From positions 1,736,001 through 1,800,000 of the forward strand of contig MSED01000003.1 of NCBI GenBank assembly GCA_002099365.1: a stretch of 64,000 nucleotides of DNA, in the 5' to 3' direction. The notes beneath the pieces are model-generated. The model was given only the letters and a program-made list of their open reading frames with translations. It was not told the origin of the DNA and searched no databases. Source of the DNA: Phialophora verrucosa (lineage: Eukaryota > Ascomycota > Eurotiomycetes > Chaetothyriales > Herpotrichiellaceae). This document shows positions 32,913 through 43,556 of this stretch, piece by piece; the first letter of the stretch is position 1, and each line of letters starts with the position of its first letter. Made by a program: the position numbers and the translations under genes.

Positions 32913-34404
32913 ATGGCACCTACCACACCCAAAACCCCGAACTTCTCTCGTCCTCTGGGACCCCCCAGAGAGACTTCCCCCAGAGCCAGTGCCCAAGGAG
33001 ATGCACTCCTCACAAAGTAAGTGTGTGTTTGGCAAACAAGAGACCACAAGCTCACTTTTCGTCACATAGAAAACAGAAATGAATCAGAGACTTCACCTTC
33101 ACTACCACCAAAAGCCGCTAGTGACACCGCTTCTTCCCTCTGAACAAAGTGAAGCAGCTCCGCGCACTTCCCAGAGGTGAAAAGTCTGGACCGACACCTG
33201 AACCAGCACTTGAACCTCAAAGATCTCTGACTCGGTTACGGTAACCCACAACCTCATCTTCATCTTCAATTCTTTTCACCCATGGACTCACAGACTTCCA
33301 GCAACGACATCGGCGCCATGGACAAGCCCATCATGGAATTCCGCCCCGAACTCTGGCCTGTGCTGGACAGAAATCGACCGATCCTCAACCTTGACCTCTT
33401 CTGGCCGATCAAACTTGAAGACATGAACAATGCCGAAGAACAGAACAGCGACGGCGACCAGAAAGGCAACTTCCCATTCAAAGAACTCAAGCCTCTCGTC
33501 ACATTTCGTAACCTCCACGTCCTCCACCTCGGTGGCATGATGAGATCCTACCAACCGATCATCTGGGAAGCCTGCTTTGTCAATCCGAACCTCACCAACC
33601 TCACACTCGAAATGGCACTGGCACCAGAAATCAGCGACGGTAAACCCTCCCTTTCCCTGCTTTGCCCTCTTTCAGAGTTTGTTTGGTCAAACTAACAAAT
33701 GTTTTCCCCCTCCCTGCCACAGACTTCAAGGCACAGTACAAGAAGATCGACAGCAACTGGGCCTACGACGGCTCAAAACCCTGCTACACTGAACCAACCG
33801 AGTACCTGGGCTCTGAAGGCTCAGGCGAACTCCACCCGGAATTCGGCTGCGGCGAGTATCTCGACCGCACCGCCATGAAACAAGCACAAGCCGCCGTCAA
33901 GGAGGACCTCCCGGTGGTGAACAAGCGCCATCTGCCCATCCAGACTCTGACTCTGAGCAACTTCGCCGTCGACGCCGGTCCTTTCGTAAGTGCTCCCATC
34001 CCACCCTCACTCTCGCCTCACTTCGGCTTCGGACTAACGTGTCTCTGCAGTTCCGCTGGTTCGACCCTGAGCGCCTCAAGGAGGTTGTTTTCAAGGGCAC
34101 CTGTTGGGATGCAGGTTTCTACCTGCCCAACGAGATGCGTCGCGTGGTGTCGGTGAGCGGGCCTCAAAAGCCCAAGCCAGTAGTCGCCAGGGTGATCAAG
34201 CCCGGTGAGCTCAAGGTGGTGACCTTGAGCAAGGGGAAGGTGGTGAAGCGGGAGGACTGGGATGGGAAGAACCACCTCCCAGATCCTGAGCCCGGTGTTG
34301 GTGGCGTTGTTGGCGGTGCCGGTGGTGGTGGTGGTGGCGGCAAGGGCCTGAAGTCAAAGGTTAGCCAGATCCTGGGGGTGGGCAAGAAGGCCACCAAGGA
34401 GTAG
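32913..34404 (+). CDS. Five-exon leucine-rich conserved fungal protein, F-box/LRR-like body (374 aa)
   Basis: Exons: 32913-33016, 33175-33240, 33302-33639, 33723-33985 and 34051-34404. The introns start GTAAG/GTAAC/GTAAA/GTAAG and end in CAG, with CTAAC branch sites visible in the last two; phases agree throughout and give 374 residues. The N-terminus is Pro-rich (MAPTTPKTPNF). The core has FKELKPLVTFRNLHVLHLGG and NLTNLTLEMAL, the periodic Leu pattern of a leucine-rich-repeat-like protein, similar to uncharacterised ascomycete proteins that lack an evident F-box. The C-terminus is a Gly-rich run (about 340-350) followed by a basic KGLKSKVSQILGVGKK tail. No membrane segment. The joins for the first two introns are less certain, because an ATG at 33282 could start a shorter form directly; the longer form is preferred because all phases fit. 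Confidence 0.7.
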
Positions 34405-34716
34405 AGGTGTGGTGGTTGTCTTTGTCGGTGGTGTTGATACCTGCTGATACCCCGGCCGGCGTCGTCGACGTCGTTAAGCACAGCGCGTGTGGAGAGAGCG
34501 CGAGCCGCAGGCTCAAAATGACAATCACACATTGAAACAAGTACCCTCTATCCTGTTGACATGACTTCAGCTCCACTGTATCCGAAACGACCTGCTCAAC
34601 GGGATCGATTATCTTACAACGATGACGACGACATCCCCACCGCCCATCGACGTGCTCACTATGCCTTGGCGACAGCAACACGCCCTTCGCCGCATCTAAC
34701 CACGTCGCGTCCGTAC
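34405..34716. other. Short convergent spacer
   Basis: Separates the 3' ends of the leucine-rich protein gene and the CRH-like gene. Only 3' untranslated sequence is expected; nothing else seen. Confidence 0.4.
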
Positions 34717-36025
34717 TCAATACTTCTGATACCCTCTTCCACCAGGATAGCCGTACCCCATGGGATTCGGACTCCGCCCCCCACCCATCATCGGACTTCC
34801 CTGGCCCGGGAAACTGGCACCTACATTCCCCATCATCGGACTCACCGGGCTGAAATGCTCAACGCTTGAGGCCATCATTTTCTGCTCACTCCTCATTCGA
34901 TTCATGTCCGCCCTGTAGGCCATTACCTCACCCTGCATCTTCTCATACTTGGCATCTTCAATGAGCCTCTCGTGTTTGCCTGCACGGCGTTGGCGAATGC
35001 AGCAGAATGCGAAGACCAAGATAGCTAGAAGGACGACGCCGCAGACGACGCCGATGATGATATATTTTGTAGTCTGCGGGAGCCCGTTCCATTTCTGAGA
35101 GACGGTCTGAGAAGACGAGGCGGAGTTATTACCGTCGAGGGAGATGGGTTTGGTTTCGCTGCAGGGAGGAACGTTAGAGTAGGTAAAGAGGGAAATGGAA
35201 GGGAAACAGGGCTTACTTGAGGATCTTAATGCTCTGCCAGCTGCCGGACGTGTCACCATAGACATATTGAGTTCCGCGACTGGCGTCTGAGACACGGACG
35301 GACTTGACGGCCATAGTAAATGGGACATCATCGTAGTCTGTCTTACCACCAGCCCAGTCAATCGTGCCCTGCGGCTGTTTCGGATCGCCACCGGCCCAGA
35401 TACCGAGCCGAACGTCGCAGGGAGTCTGGGGGAATTTCAGACCATTGTTCGCGTCCTCGTATTTCAGGGTGCGAATGATGTTCCCGTCGACAATCCAGTC
35501 CAGCTTTTCAGGTGACCAATCTAGCGTGTAATTGTGCCATGTATTCTGAGGGTCCTCGATCGGGTACCAGATGGCATTGCCGTAATCTGTCTGATTGCCC
35601 TTGCTGAAGAAGTTGGTTTCGACGTATGAGTTGTTTCCTCCGATGAACTCCCAGTCCACCTCGTCTAGATCCTGTGACTGCAAGACCATCGAGCTCACAA
35701 TACCCTGCCCTGCTGCAGGCTTCATGATGATCTCAACTTGTCCGAAGAATAGGAAGAAGTGGCTCTGGACGGTTGGCGATTGGCCTTGTTGAGCGATGGT
35801 GAATTCTGCGCCGTCGTCTCCGTAGTTGATCGGTCTGGCGGTAATGTTCCATACTTTATCGGACATGGTGTTCTGGGTGAAATCGATCGTGTAATTCGCG
35901 ACGCCGAGCGCAGTGTTTGGCGGGCAATCGGTCTTCTCCAAGGGATTGCATGAGGTGAAGGTTTGGCCGTAGGCAGCGGAGAGGAGAGACAGCAGAGCGA
36001 CTGAAGTCGCCGTGAAGTAATACAT
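34717..36025 (-). CDS. CRH-type GH16 cell-wall glucanosyltransferase with transmembrane tail (416 aa)
   Basis: Two exons: 35217-36025 and 34717-35158, with a 58-base GTAAGC..CAG intron. Signal peptide MYYFTATSVALLSLLSAAYG. The GH16 domain fills about 40-255; the catalytic motif is DEVDWEF (121-127), with nucleophile Glu122 and acid/base Glu126, a conservative variant of the DEIDWE seen in Crh1/Utr2. Downstream NTWHNYTLDWSP and IVDGNIIRTL are typical of the family. CRH enzymes link chitin to beta-1,3/1,6-glucan in the fungal wall. The odd feature is the C-terminus: after a short Ser-rich stretch there is a strong membrane span (about 300-322), then a basic CCIRQRR stop-transfer and about 90 cytosolic residues rich in Gly/Met/Pro. 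So the protein looks like a type I membrane protein, not the usual GPI-anchored form. Confidence 0.9.
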
Positions 36026-38153
36026 GATTGTGGGAGAATCTATGTCCGCCGGTACACTCGGTAGTCAGGTGTAAGTCAAATGAGAGACGAGTTTTGCTTC
36101 TCGCTACGGGATGCAGGTGACTCCAGGTCCTTCCAATAATGGCCGTGCGTTGCAGTGAATGTCGTGGTGGCGCTTGGACGCTTTGCAATTGTTTTGCTAA
36201 TGACAAGAGAGAATGAGCGTGGGTTGCGTCGCAGCACAGCGCGACAAGCAGTTGAAATGAGAGACAGCGATGCAGAAAGAGCGGCTACGGGCGACACAAA
36301 GGTGTGCTCCTCGAGAAGGTCAAGGACAGGACGCGAGATGCTTCATGAGTATCTCAGCAAGCTGTTTGAGAGCTATCGAGAAGGGGTGATTGGCGTGGAC
36401 CATGAAACGCGTCGTTGGCCAAATCGGTGTCTGATTTCGAAAAGGGGCGCCGCCGAGCTTAGAATCGGCCAATCATAGGGTACGACGTCGGCTGCGCCTG
36501 CCTTTGCCCTGGTCCAACCGTTCTTGCCCCTTCCGCTGTTGCCGTTCAAGTCAAAACGACCTTCTGGTCAGTCTCTGCAGCCTCATGACATTGACGTCTG
36601 CGAGCTTGTGAAAAGTTATCAAAAAGCCAGTCTTTCTCTTGACAGCAGTGCTGAGCAGAATATACTGGCCCATTACTCCGTACAAGTAGCACACTTGCTT
36701 GGCGTTGGTCAAAGCCAGGTCAGCATTCCAGGTGAACAGATCGACAAGGAGCAATTTGCCGGCTGCTAGTCCACGCCTATCACCCTCAGAAAACAATGTC
36801 ACCAATGTGGCTGTGTATGTAAACCTCAACCCAGCATGGCGAATGGACAATGTATCGTCAAGCCACTCCGTACTCCGTACTGAGACCAGACCCATGGAAG
36901 CAGTAAAAACGATGAACAAACCCTCGGTCCTTGAAGAATGCCAGTTAACCTAACACAAAGACTCTTCTACAAAAGGGATAGTGGCTTCCCGTCAAAGAGC
37001 TCCTCGATCTTGACCCACTACACTCTCTTCTCATGACTCCAATAAACGGATTATACTCATGTCCTTACCCTTTCTCCCTCGAAGCCGTCATGTCTTACTG
37101 AGATTCAACTCTGACCGAACCGGGCTTGAGAGCTGGCATGCCAGTGCCATAGAAGAATCGCTGCGAGGATAAATGTTGTGTCTCTCCAAAAGTCTACACA
37201 TACCATCATTCCTCGCGGCTAAAGAAGCAACAAGGCTTTTGGACTCGTGTCCGGGACAGTTGTCGGCATTGAAGTCCCAAGTGGTTGGATGTTTTCCCAT
37301 TGACTCGCTTCGACCAGGACTGGGTGAGTGAGACTAAGGTAGATTCCAATTTCCCTATGCATAAACACCACTACCATGCATCTGCAACGTCTTCGAGTCA
37401 CCAGCTACCTGCAGCGGATGCGTCGGTCCTCTGGTCGCAACAGTTGATGAACAAGAGTCATCGACGCAGTCGGCCATCTGTTTCCCAAACGTTGCAGACA
37501 TTGACCAGAGTCGGTGAGGCCGAAACTTATGAGCCTCCAAAGTCCTATGTATGGCGCAACTTCCTACACCAGCGGAAGAAGGCGTTCTGCAAAGAACCCG
37601 AATTCGGGCTTAAGAGCGGTCAGTTGTCAGTGAAGCATTGTCGAACAACGTAGTGTTGTTCGCTGTTTTCCGACAGAAAGTGCTCTAGGGTGTGATTTGC
37701 AGCTCAGGTTTACAGCGAACAAGCGGCTTGCATATGAACCATACGGACTACGCCAATCAGATTACCTAACATGCGACTGCCAGCGACCCCTCGTGTGGGA
37801 GACCGCGGCATGTCGTCCACGTCGCTAATGGTGACCACCCTTCGTTTTATCCCCGTCAACATTCGTGTGTCGTGATGTCAGGCCTGCATCGCTTGTGGGT
37901 CTCATTAGAAATCCACTTTTATGACATTACAGCCTTGTCGCAATGTGTAATGGCAATGGCATATTGTTGTATGTCTTAGCTTTGGACTACCTGTTCGCGC
38001 GTTTGGTCTTCACTGTATTTCTTCACGCCCCTTTGCTGAACCGGGCTGGATTGGACCGCACTCGACGAAGGATCATAACCCGCAGCAGAACAGTGGCTAT
38101 ATTTACATCGCACACCATACACCATACACCACCATATCAAACCATCATATATC
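36026..38153. other. Divergent intergenic region
   Basis: Shared upstream region of the CRH-like gene (minus) and the MDR oxidoreductase (plus). TACTCCGTAC-type repeats lie at 36674-36683 and 36866-36880. A CACCATACACC-rich leader precedes the start at 38154. A weakly protein-like plus frame (about 37360-37650) has no supported start; not called. Confidence 0.4.
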
Positions 38154-39347
38154 ATGGCTCCGACCAACAAAGCAGCCTGGCTCAACGAAGTCAAGCAGAC
38201 TTTTGCGATCAGCCCCTCCGAAATCGGCAAGCCAGGCAAGGACGAAGTGCTCGTCCGGAACCACGCCGTCGCCATTAACCCCGTCGACCACCTACAGCAA
38301 TCGGGCGGCTACCCGGCTGGGGCCCTCCCACGAATCCTGGGCAACGACATCGCCGGCGAGATCATCGAGGTCGGCGAAAAGGCCACTCAATTTCGCAAAG
38401 GTGACCGCGTCCTAGGGCACTGCACGGCCCTGAATACCGACGAGGCCAAACATGGTGGCTTCCAGGAATATACCGTCGTGCCGACGGTGGGGTGCGCCGC
38501 AATTCCCGAGGACATGAAGTACGAGGACGCGTGCGTCTTGCCGCTCGCTATCTCCACCGCTGCGTTGGGTTTGTTTCACCAGGAGCAGCTTGGGCTGCGG
38601 CTCCCGTCCGCGGAGCAGAAAGAACCACTGCAAGGAAATGCAGACACCATCTTAGTCTGGGGAGGCAGTTCGAGCGTCGGTAGTGCAGCGATCCAATTGG
38701 CCGTGGCAGCGGGGTACACGGTCATTGCGACGAGTTCGCCACGAAATCACCCGCTTTGTAAGAGTCTGGGCGCGACCGAGGTTTTTGACCACGCGAGCTT
38801 GAGTATAGTTGGGGATTTGACGCGGGCGATACAGCAATATAACTTTGCCGGGGCCTTTGATGGTGAGTCCAAGTCCGTAGAGCTGGGTGTGGCGGCAGAC
38901 CGCTGACTTGTGGACGAATGCACAGCAATTTCCACAAGAGATACCCAGCTTAATGTTGCGCAGGTGTTGGCACAGCTTGGGGGTGGGAGGATGGCGGTCA
39001 CGTTGCCTGCTACGCCAGATATTCCAGCCACGGTGGATGCGAGGATGAGTGAGTCCACTCCACTCCAGTTCCTCCCTACCTGCATATGAAGACGAGCATG
39101 AAAATGGTGCCGCGCAGCATGCTAACAACCACCGTGCCTGCCAGTGTTTGCGGCGTTCATCTTGAACCAAGACAAGGCGCTCGGCAGGGCGATCTACGGC
39201 GATTTCTTGCCAGCAGCGCTCAAGGATGGGAGGATCAAGCCAGCGCCGAGGGCAGACGTCGTGGGCCATGGCGTCGAGAGTATCCAGGCCGCAGTGGATA
39301 AGCTGAGGGCTGGTGTATCGGGATCAAAGGTGGTTGTTACGCTTTGA
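38154..39347 (+). CDS. Zinc-independent medium-chain dehydrogenase/reductase, enoyl-reductase-like (344 aa)
   Basis: Three exons: 38154-38862, 38926-39048 and 39145-39347, with 63- and 96-base GTGAGT..CAG introns; phases agree. The N-terminal GroES-like half contains AINPVDHLQQSG and GNDIAGEIIEVGEKATQFRKGDRV; the nucleotide-binding half has the GGSSSVGSAAIQLA dinucleotide motif (about 170-183) and a late AGAFD. No zinc-ligand cysteine/histidine set is seen. This layout matches the ToxD/LovC-like trans-enoyl-reductase and quinone-oxidoreductase group of the MDR superfamily, NAD(P)H-dependent and cytosolic. Such proteins sometimes belong to polyketide clusters, but no synthase, P450 or transporter neighbour is visible here, so a stand-alone oxidoreductase is the safer reading. 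The substrate is unknown. Confidence 0.88.
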
Positions 39348-39880
39348 GTAGATCTCATATTGCGAAGTGTAACTGGGCTCGTCGCCCCTTCACTACACTT
39401 AGCGGGGTACAGCTTTGGCAGAAATTTGGCATACTGCTATGTAGGAAGGTGGTGCAGTAGACATCAAGTGCGGCGAATTCCCGATTTCTCGTTCATGAAT
39501 TGTCAGGCTTCTTGGGTTCGGTCTCGAGGGGTGTCCAGACAAGAAAGAAACGACTCAGGGAATAGGACGTGTGGACTCCCGCCGGTTGGGCCTCGGCCGG
39601 AGTCGGGAAGTCCAACCAGACAAAAGAAGTAGAAAAGGAAACCTTGATGATTGGCTGTGCTAGCGCTGTAGGATATCTGTTGGAGTCGCGCTGCGTTCCA
39701 GTTTTTGAGACTCCATCTCCACCATTCGCACCCGAACAACCACAGGTGACTCGATCATCACAACACATTTCAACAACAATATCAAAACAACATCAGATCG
39801 CAAAATAACAACTACAGGAACTTCGTACTATCCAGATATAGTTTTCTCACATTACGATCATCAAGACTGAATAGAAAGTC
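39348..39880. other. Intergenic region
   Basis: 3' flank of the oxidoreductase and an A/C-rich tract (about 39745-39870) that resembles a promoter and leader for the small frame at 39881. Nothing else supported. Confidence 0.4.
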
Positions 39881-40087
39881 ATGAGCAACCATGCTGCATC
39901 GCCGTCGGGCGCGTGGATGGTCTCGACAGCTTCAGCCATCAACACCATGACTTATGGCGAAGTGAGAGAATATCGAGGGAAGAGGGGCATCTTAGGTCCC
40001 ATGCGGGGTAAGAATCCTGCAACCTCAGGTCTTCGCCAAATGCCAGCTTCCCAAACCACCGCCCGTGATTCTGGACAGCCCTACTGA
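39881..40087 (+). CDS. Possible small protein of unknown function (68 aa)
   Basis: ATG at 39881 to TGA at 40087. It is preceded by an A/C-rich, CAAC-rich leader typical of expressed fungal genes, which is the main support. The peptide has MTYGEVREYRGKRGILGPM but no recognisable family, signal peptide or membrane span. A GTAAGA donor-like site within it (40009) could start an intron and change the C-terminus. Its stop overlaps the end of a minus-strand frame by 7 bases. Confidence 0.3.
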   Translation: MSNHAASPSGAWMVSTASAINTMTYGEVREYRGKRGILGPMRGKNPATSGLRQMPASQTTARDSGQPY

Positions 40088-40431
40088 GTGGCCGAAGTCA
40101 ACGGGCAAGCAACCTGCGCACCCTCGATGGCCGACAAAAGGGTGTCGACTTCGGCGATGAGGTGAGTGAAGTGCTTTAGAGCGCCTCGATGAGGATGCCA
40201 CGCCTCGCCTTGAGAAGGTGAGCTGGCATATCGCTGGAGGGTGATAGACGGTGCAGTCGTGGCTGGAATTGGATCAACTTCACGGGAGGTAAGGGGTTTA
40301 GCAACTAGGTCAACCTTACCTGCTACACCCGCGACAACAGGGGCACGATCATCGAGGCCAGTAGACGAGATGACCATGCTGTTGTGGCTGCTGCTATTGT
40401 CACCTGCTCCTTGATTGGGGGTTGAGGCCAT
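40081..40431 (-). CDS. Possible small protein of unknown function (116 aa)
   Basis: ATG at 40431 in good context (TTTCCCATGGCC) after a CT-rich leader, ending at 40081. The protein is Ala/Ser/Val-rich, cytosolic-looking, with LKHFTHLIAEVDTLLSAIEGA near the C-terminus as a possible amphipathic helix. No family recognised. A 42-base in-frame GTAAGG..AAG segment (about 40275-40320) could be an unusually short intron, or simply coding. It is tail-to-tail with the 68-aa frame, with a 7-base overlap. Confidence 0.3.
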   Translation of the reverse strand: MASTPNQGAGDNSSSHNSMVISSTGLDDRAPVVAGVAGKVDLVAKPLTSREVDPIPATTAPSITLQRYASSPSQGEAWHPHRGALKHFTHLIAEVDTLLSAIEGAQVACPLTSATQ

Positions 40432-41940
40432 GGGAAAGGTGGAAGGGTACCAGAGCAGGTAGAGGATGATGAGATGGCAAGACGGTGATTCCAGAGGCAG
40501 GATAGTCGGCACGGCCAGATGAAGAGAGGAGAAACCGTGACCGCAGGCGAAACTGGAAATGCACCTGTCTTATACTCTGTCAGAGCTGAGCCAGCGGCCA
40601 CCCTACAGGCAAAGCGAGAGGTAACGCCCAGGATCTATTGCAATTCCCGTGACGCACTACATACTGCAGACCAGTAGACAGTCAGGGCATTCTGCCAGCG
40701 GGTAGGTACGAGAGCATGCCCTTCGATGAGTCGAGTGCTCTGGGCACGGCCTCATCACCAGGGGGGCAGAGATAAGGAGCGGATTATGATTGTCCTCCTC
40801 CTTCCTGCTGCTCCTGTATGGGTACCGATGAGTGGGTGAAGCAGTTCTGATGGCTGGTCTTGTGTCGGCTTCTTTTGCATGAGCATGGGCATGGGCATAG
40901 TCGTGGCCTGCCAAGAATCTAAGTGCGAGTACCGCGAGAGGTGGCTAACGAAAAGCGAACGCCTGACCTAGGTGCAATGTACCGTGCCTGAGCCTTGAGC
41001 CTTCGGCACCCTGGGCTGCCTCCCAGACTGACCAGCGTCTCTAGCGTTGGCTGGTGGCCAGTCAATCGGACACCGCCCATGGGAGGTTCCCGATCAGGCC
41101 TAGCTGGGTCACACCATGATCATTGGATGAATTGTTGGACTTCGACGCGGATCCGCGAAGCCTTACATCTACCCCTTCAGCTGATATTGCAGGACTCAGA
41201 CAGTCCAAACCTGCACCAGGAGTGAAGTTTCCATCCCCCTGTCGATTACGAGTCGAGCAATCAGCCACGCAGCAGGCGAGTACAGAAAAGATTTCCAGGC
41301 GAACAGGCGATGGCCAGCCACAACTGGATATCGTTACAACTTCTTAGACTTGGTGGCTGTCGCTTCACACTTTGGTTTTTGGTTTGGTCGCTGGGGAGAG
41401 GTCGAAGTTGGACACTGAAACAATGAACAGCCTTGCATATATTCGAACGAGCTGGCAAACATATCGTGGGCGCAGAGGGTATGCGTCAGATCACCAAGGG
41501 TCGCGCCACGTTTGCTGAACTGCAGAGCTTATATCCAACCATAGTGGAACTAGCATCTCTATCGCCAGGATCGCGGAGACCTACGATGAACGTAGGATGT
41601 AGACAGACTTGACTGACACTTGCGACACAACATGTGGCCGGAACCTGCAAAGCTCGGGATTCACTGCATGTTCAGCCTTTTCGTCCAGTGGCCTAGGACT
41701 AGTATTCCATTTTCCAATCCTTGCACTACGGTCCGGCCTGGTTGTTGATCACACCCATCAGAGTGGCGAGAGGTCTCTGAGAGAAGCACAACACCGGATT
41801 TGATAATCGACCATGAATCGCGGCACGTAATTCTCACGGGTTGTTCTCGGATAGCCAGATGGTAGGCTTCCACAACTAAACACGCTGTCTCAGGGAGGAC
41901 AAGGTCAGTTCTGGTTCCTTGACCCAAATCTTTAGCACTT
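40432..41940. other. Gene-poor spacer with coding-like fragment
   Basis: A plus-strand stretch at 41123-41347 reads DELLDFDADPRSLTSTPSAD and looks protein-like, but it has no ATG and no acceptor directly before it, so it may be a relic exon. Otherwise no gene is supported. Confidence 0.35.
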
Positions 41941-42962
41941 CACTTGCTCAAAGAATTGCACCTCCAGCTAACAAAGGCTAATGTGGTGACATTTTCTTTG
42001 GCCCGTTGCAACCCATCAGGAAGTCCTCCAGAGTGAGAAACTGGTTGCCTTGCGCGTTGGGGTTGAAAATCCAACCGCAAATGTAAGAGGTCCGGCTCAG
42101 TGAGACTGGGTTGCCAACAACCCGGGGTTGGCAATCAGCAGAAGTCAAGAATGCGATGGGGGTATCAGTCTGTGTATGATGGTTATCTCCACGCTAAATG
42201 CATCAGCCGTATTGCGTGTGCAACTACCACCGTATTCCCTGACGGTCGGATCTGTCATATCTTGCATCCCACCATTTCCGACCTGAAGAATTGACCAATC
42301 CACAAATGGTCGGAAGGGCTTGAAGGAAATGATATCATAGTGCAACTGTGCAAGCACAGCACTCTCTGAATTGATATCGATTCTTGTCGTTGGAGCGCAG
42401 GCGTACGGCTCACCCACTGTTGGTGCAAAGCGTAGCCAGAGTACAAGCAGGACTATTGAAACTTGGCTAGTGGCCGTCAAACCCTTTTTTTGACAGTGCC
42501 CGTCATCTTTCACCTTCCCTGCCCGTGCAGGATGCAAGGATTACCCCACTTTGATAGAAGCGACCAGTCCAATCTCTGATGCTGGACCTGGCATCGACAT
42601 ACCAGCTGAACGGGCAGAGTTGCCCCAGCCCCATTTGAAGAAATAGGCTCCACTTGCTATGATAGTATTTTGGCACCGATGGCTCGAGCCCAGGTTGCTC
42701 ATACCGAAAGACAAAAATTTCCGATCTTGAATCGGAATCAGTTGATTGGGAGGCAATGGAAACCCTGACTGTAATTCCTTAGGGTTGCTGAACTGCCTAT
42801 GGCCTTTCTGTCCTGCAGCGACACCACTGCCTTGTGCGCCTCGAAAAGAGTCCTCATTGGCTCTCACTCTGGAGGACTTACTGATGGGTTGCAACGGGCC
42901 AAAGAAAAATGTCACCACATTAGCCTCTCTTTAGCTGGAGGTGCATTTCTCTGCGCAACGTG
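41941..42962. mobile_element. Element with about 97-100 bp terminal inverted repeats, unclassified
   Basis: The arm at 41941-42037 is repeated in inverted orientation at 42863-42962: both contain, on the appropriate strand, TGCACCTCCAGCTAA, GGCTAATGTGGTGACATTTT, CTTTGGCCCGTTGCAACCCA and TCCTCCAGAGTGAG, differing at scattered bases and small indels (about 85-90% identical by eye). The enclosed 825 bases hold only short frames with non-ATG starts, so there is no transposase; a non-autonomous DNA transposon is the simplest reading. I could not identify a clean target-site duplication. Terminal sequence CAC(G)TTGC is not diagnostic of hAT, Tc1/mariner or MULE. An inverted duplication of an old gene fragment remains possible. 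Confidence 0.55.
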
Positions 42963-43556
42963 AGCGCGAGGTTGAACGTGACTTGATTGAGGGATGCTGT
43001 TGCGGTGTCCCCATACTTACGCTATAACGATTCTTTTGCTTACGACCTCAAAGAAAACGGCTTCCCGAGTCAGGTGCGTCACTTGTTGACGTCTGGCAAC
43101 GAGGCTGAAATCGAGGCGCCCTTGCAACAAGAGTGATTCTGAAACTCCGTTCAGGCATTTTGCGAGAACAAGCAGGCCGGCAACAACCTTCCATGTTTGC
43201 TGTATTCACTTCGAGCGATGGTCGTGGTTGATGTTAAGGGAGGTTGTCCTGAAGAGGGAGGGCAAAGGGTGACTTTCAAGCACGGGTGAACCTCGGCCGT
43301 TAGGTCGCCATGAAAGTGATCTGCGAAATTATGTCATTCACGCCTGGCGGCCATCCCCGCAAGTCAGATATCAGACTCGCTGTCATAGTTGTCATAGCCG
43401 TCACCCTTGCACGCGATGTGAACGATCTTGTGCGACAGCTGGAGTGATTCACATGGGACTGATATTAAAGAATGCAACAAACTTGATTTGTGACTTCTTG
43501 TTCTTATTCCGAACGTGATCTCACCTTGACCTGAGGGTGCTCTCGTGTTTACGAAA
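42963..43556. other. Promoter region of the NAPRTase gene
   Basis: Sequence between the inverted-repeat element and the start at 43557. No gene seen. Confidence 0.4.

Noticed and set aside
33282..33639. Alternative start at ATG 33282 for the leucine-rich protein
   Set aside because: Possible, but the upstream exons 32913-33016 and 33175-33240 join in phase and have a typical CT-rich leader, so the longer model is preferred.
38154..39347. Polyketide or other secondary-metabolite cluster around the enoyl-reductase-like gene and the wax-synthase-like gene
   Set aside because: No synthase, P450, methyltransferase or cluster regulator within the window, and the two genes are 11 kb apart with housekeeping genes between them.
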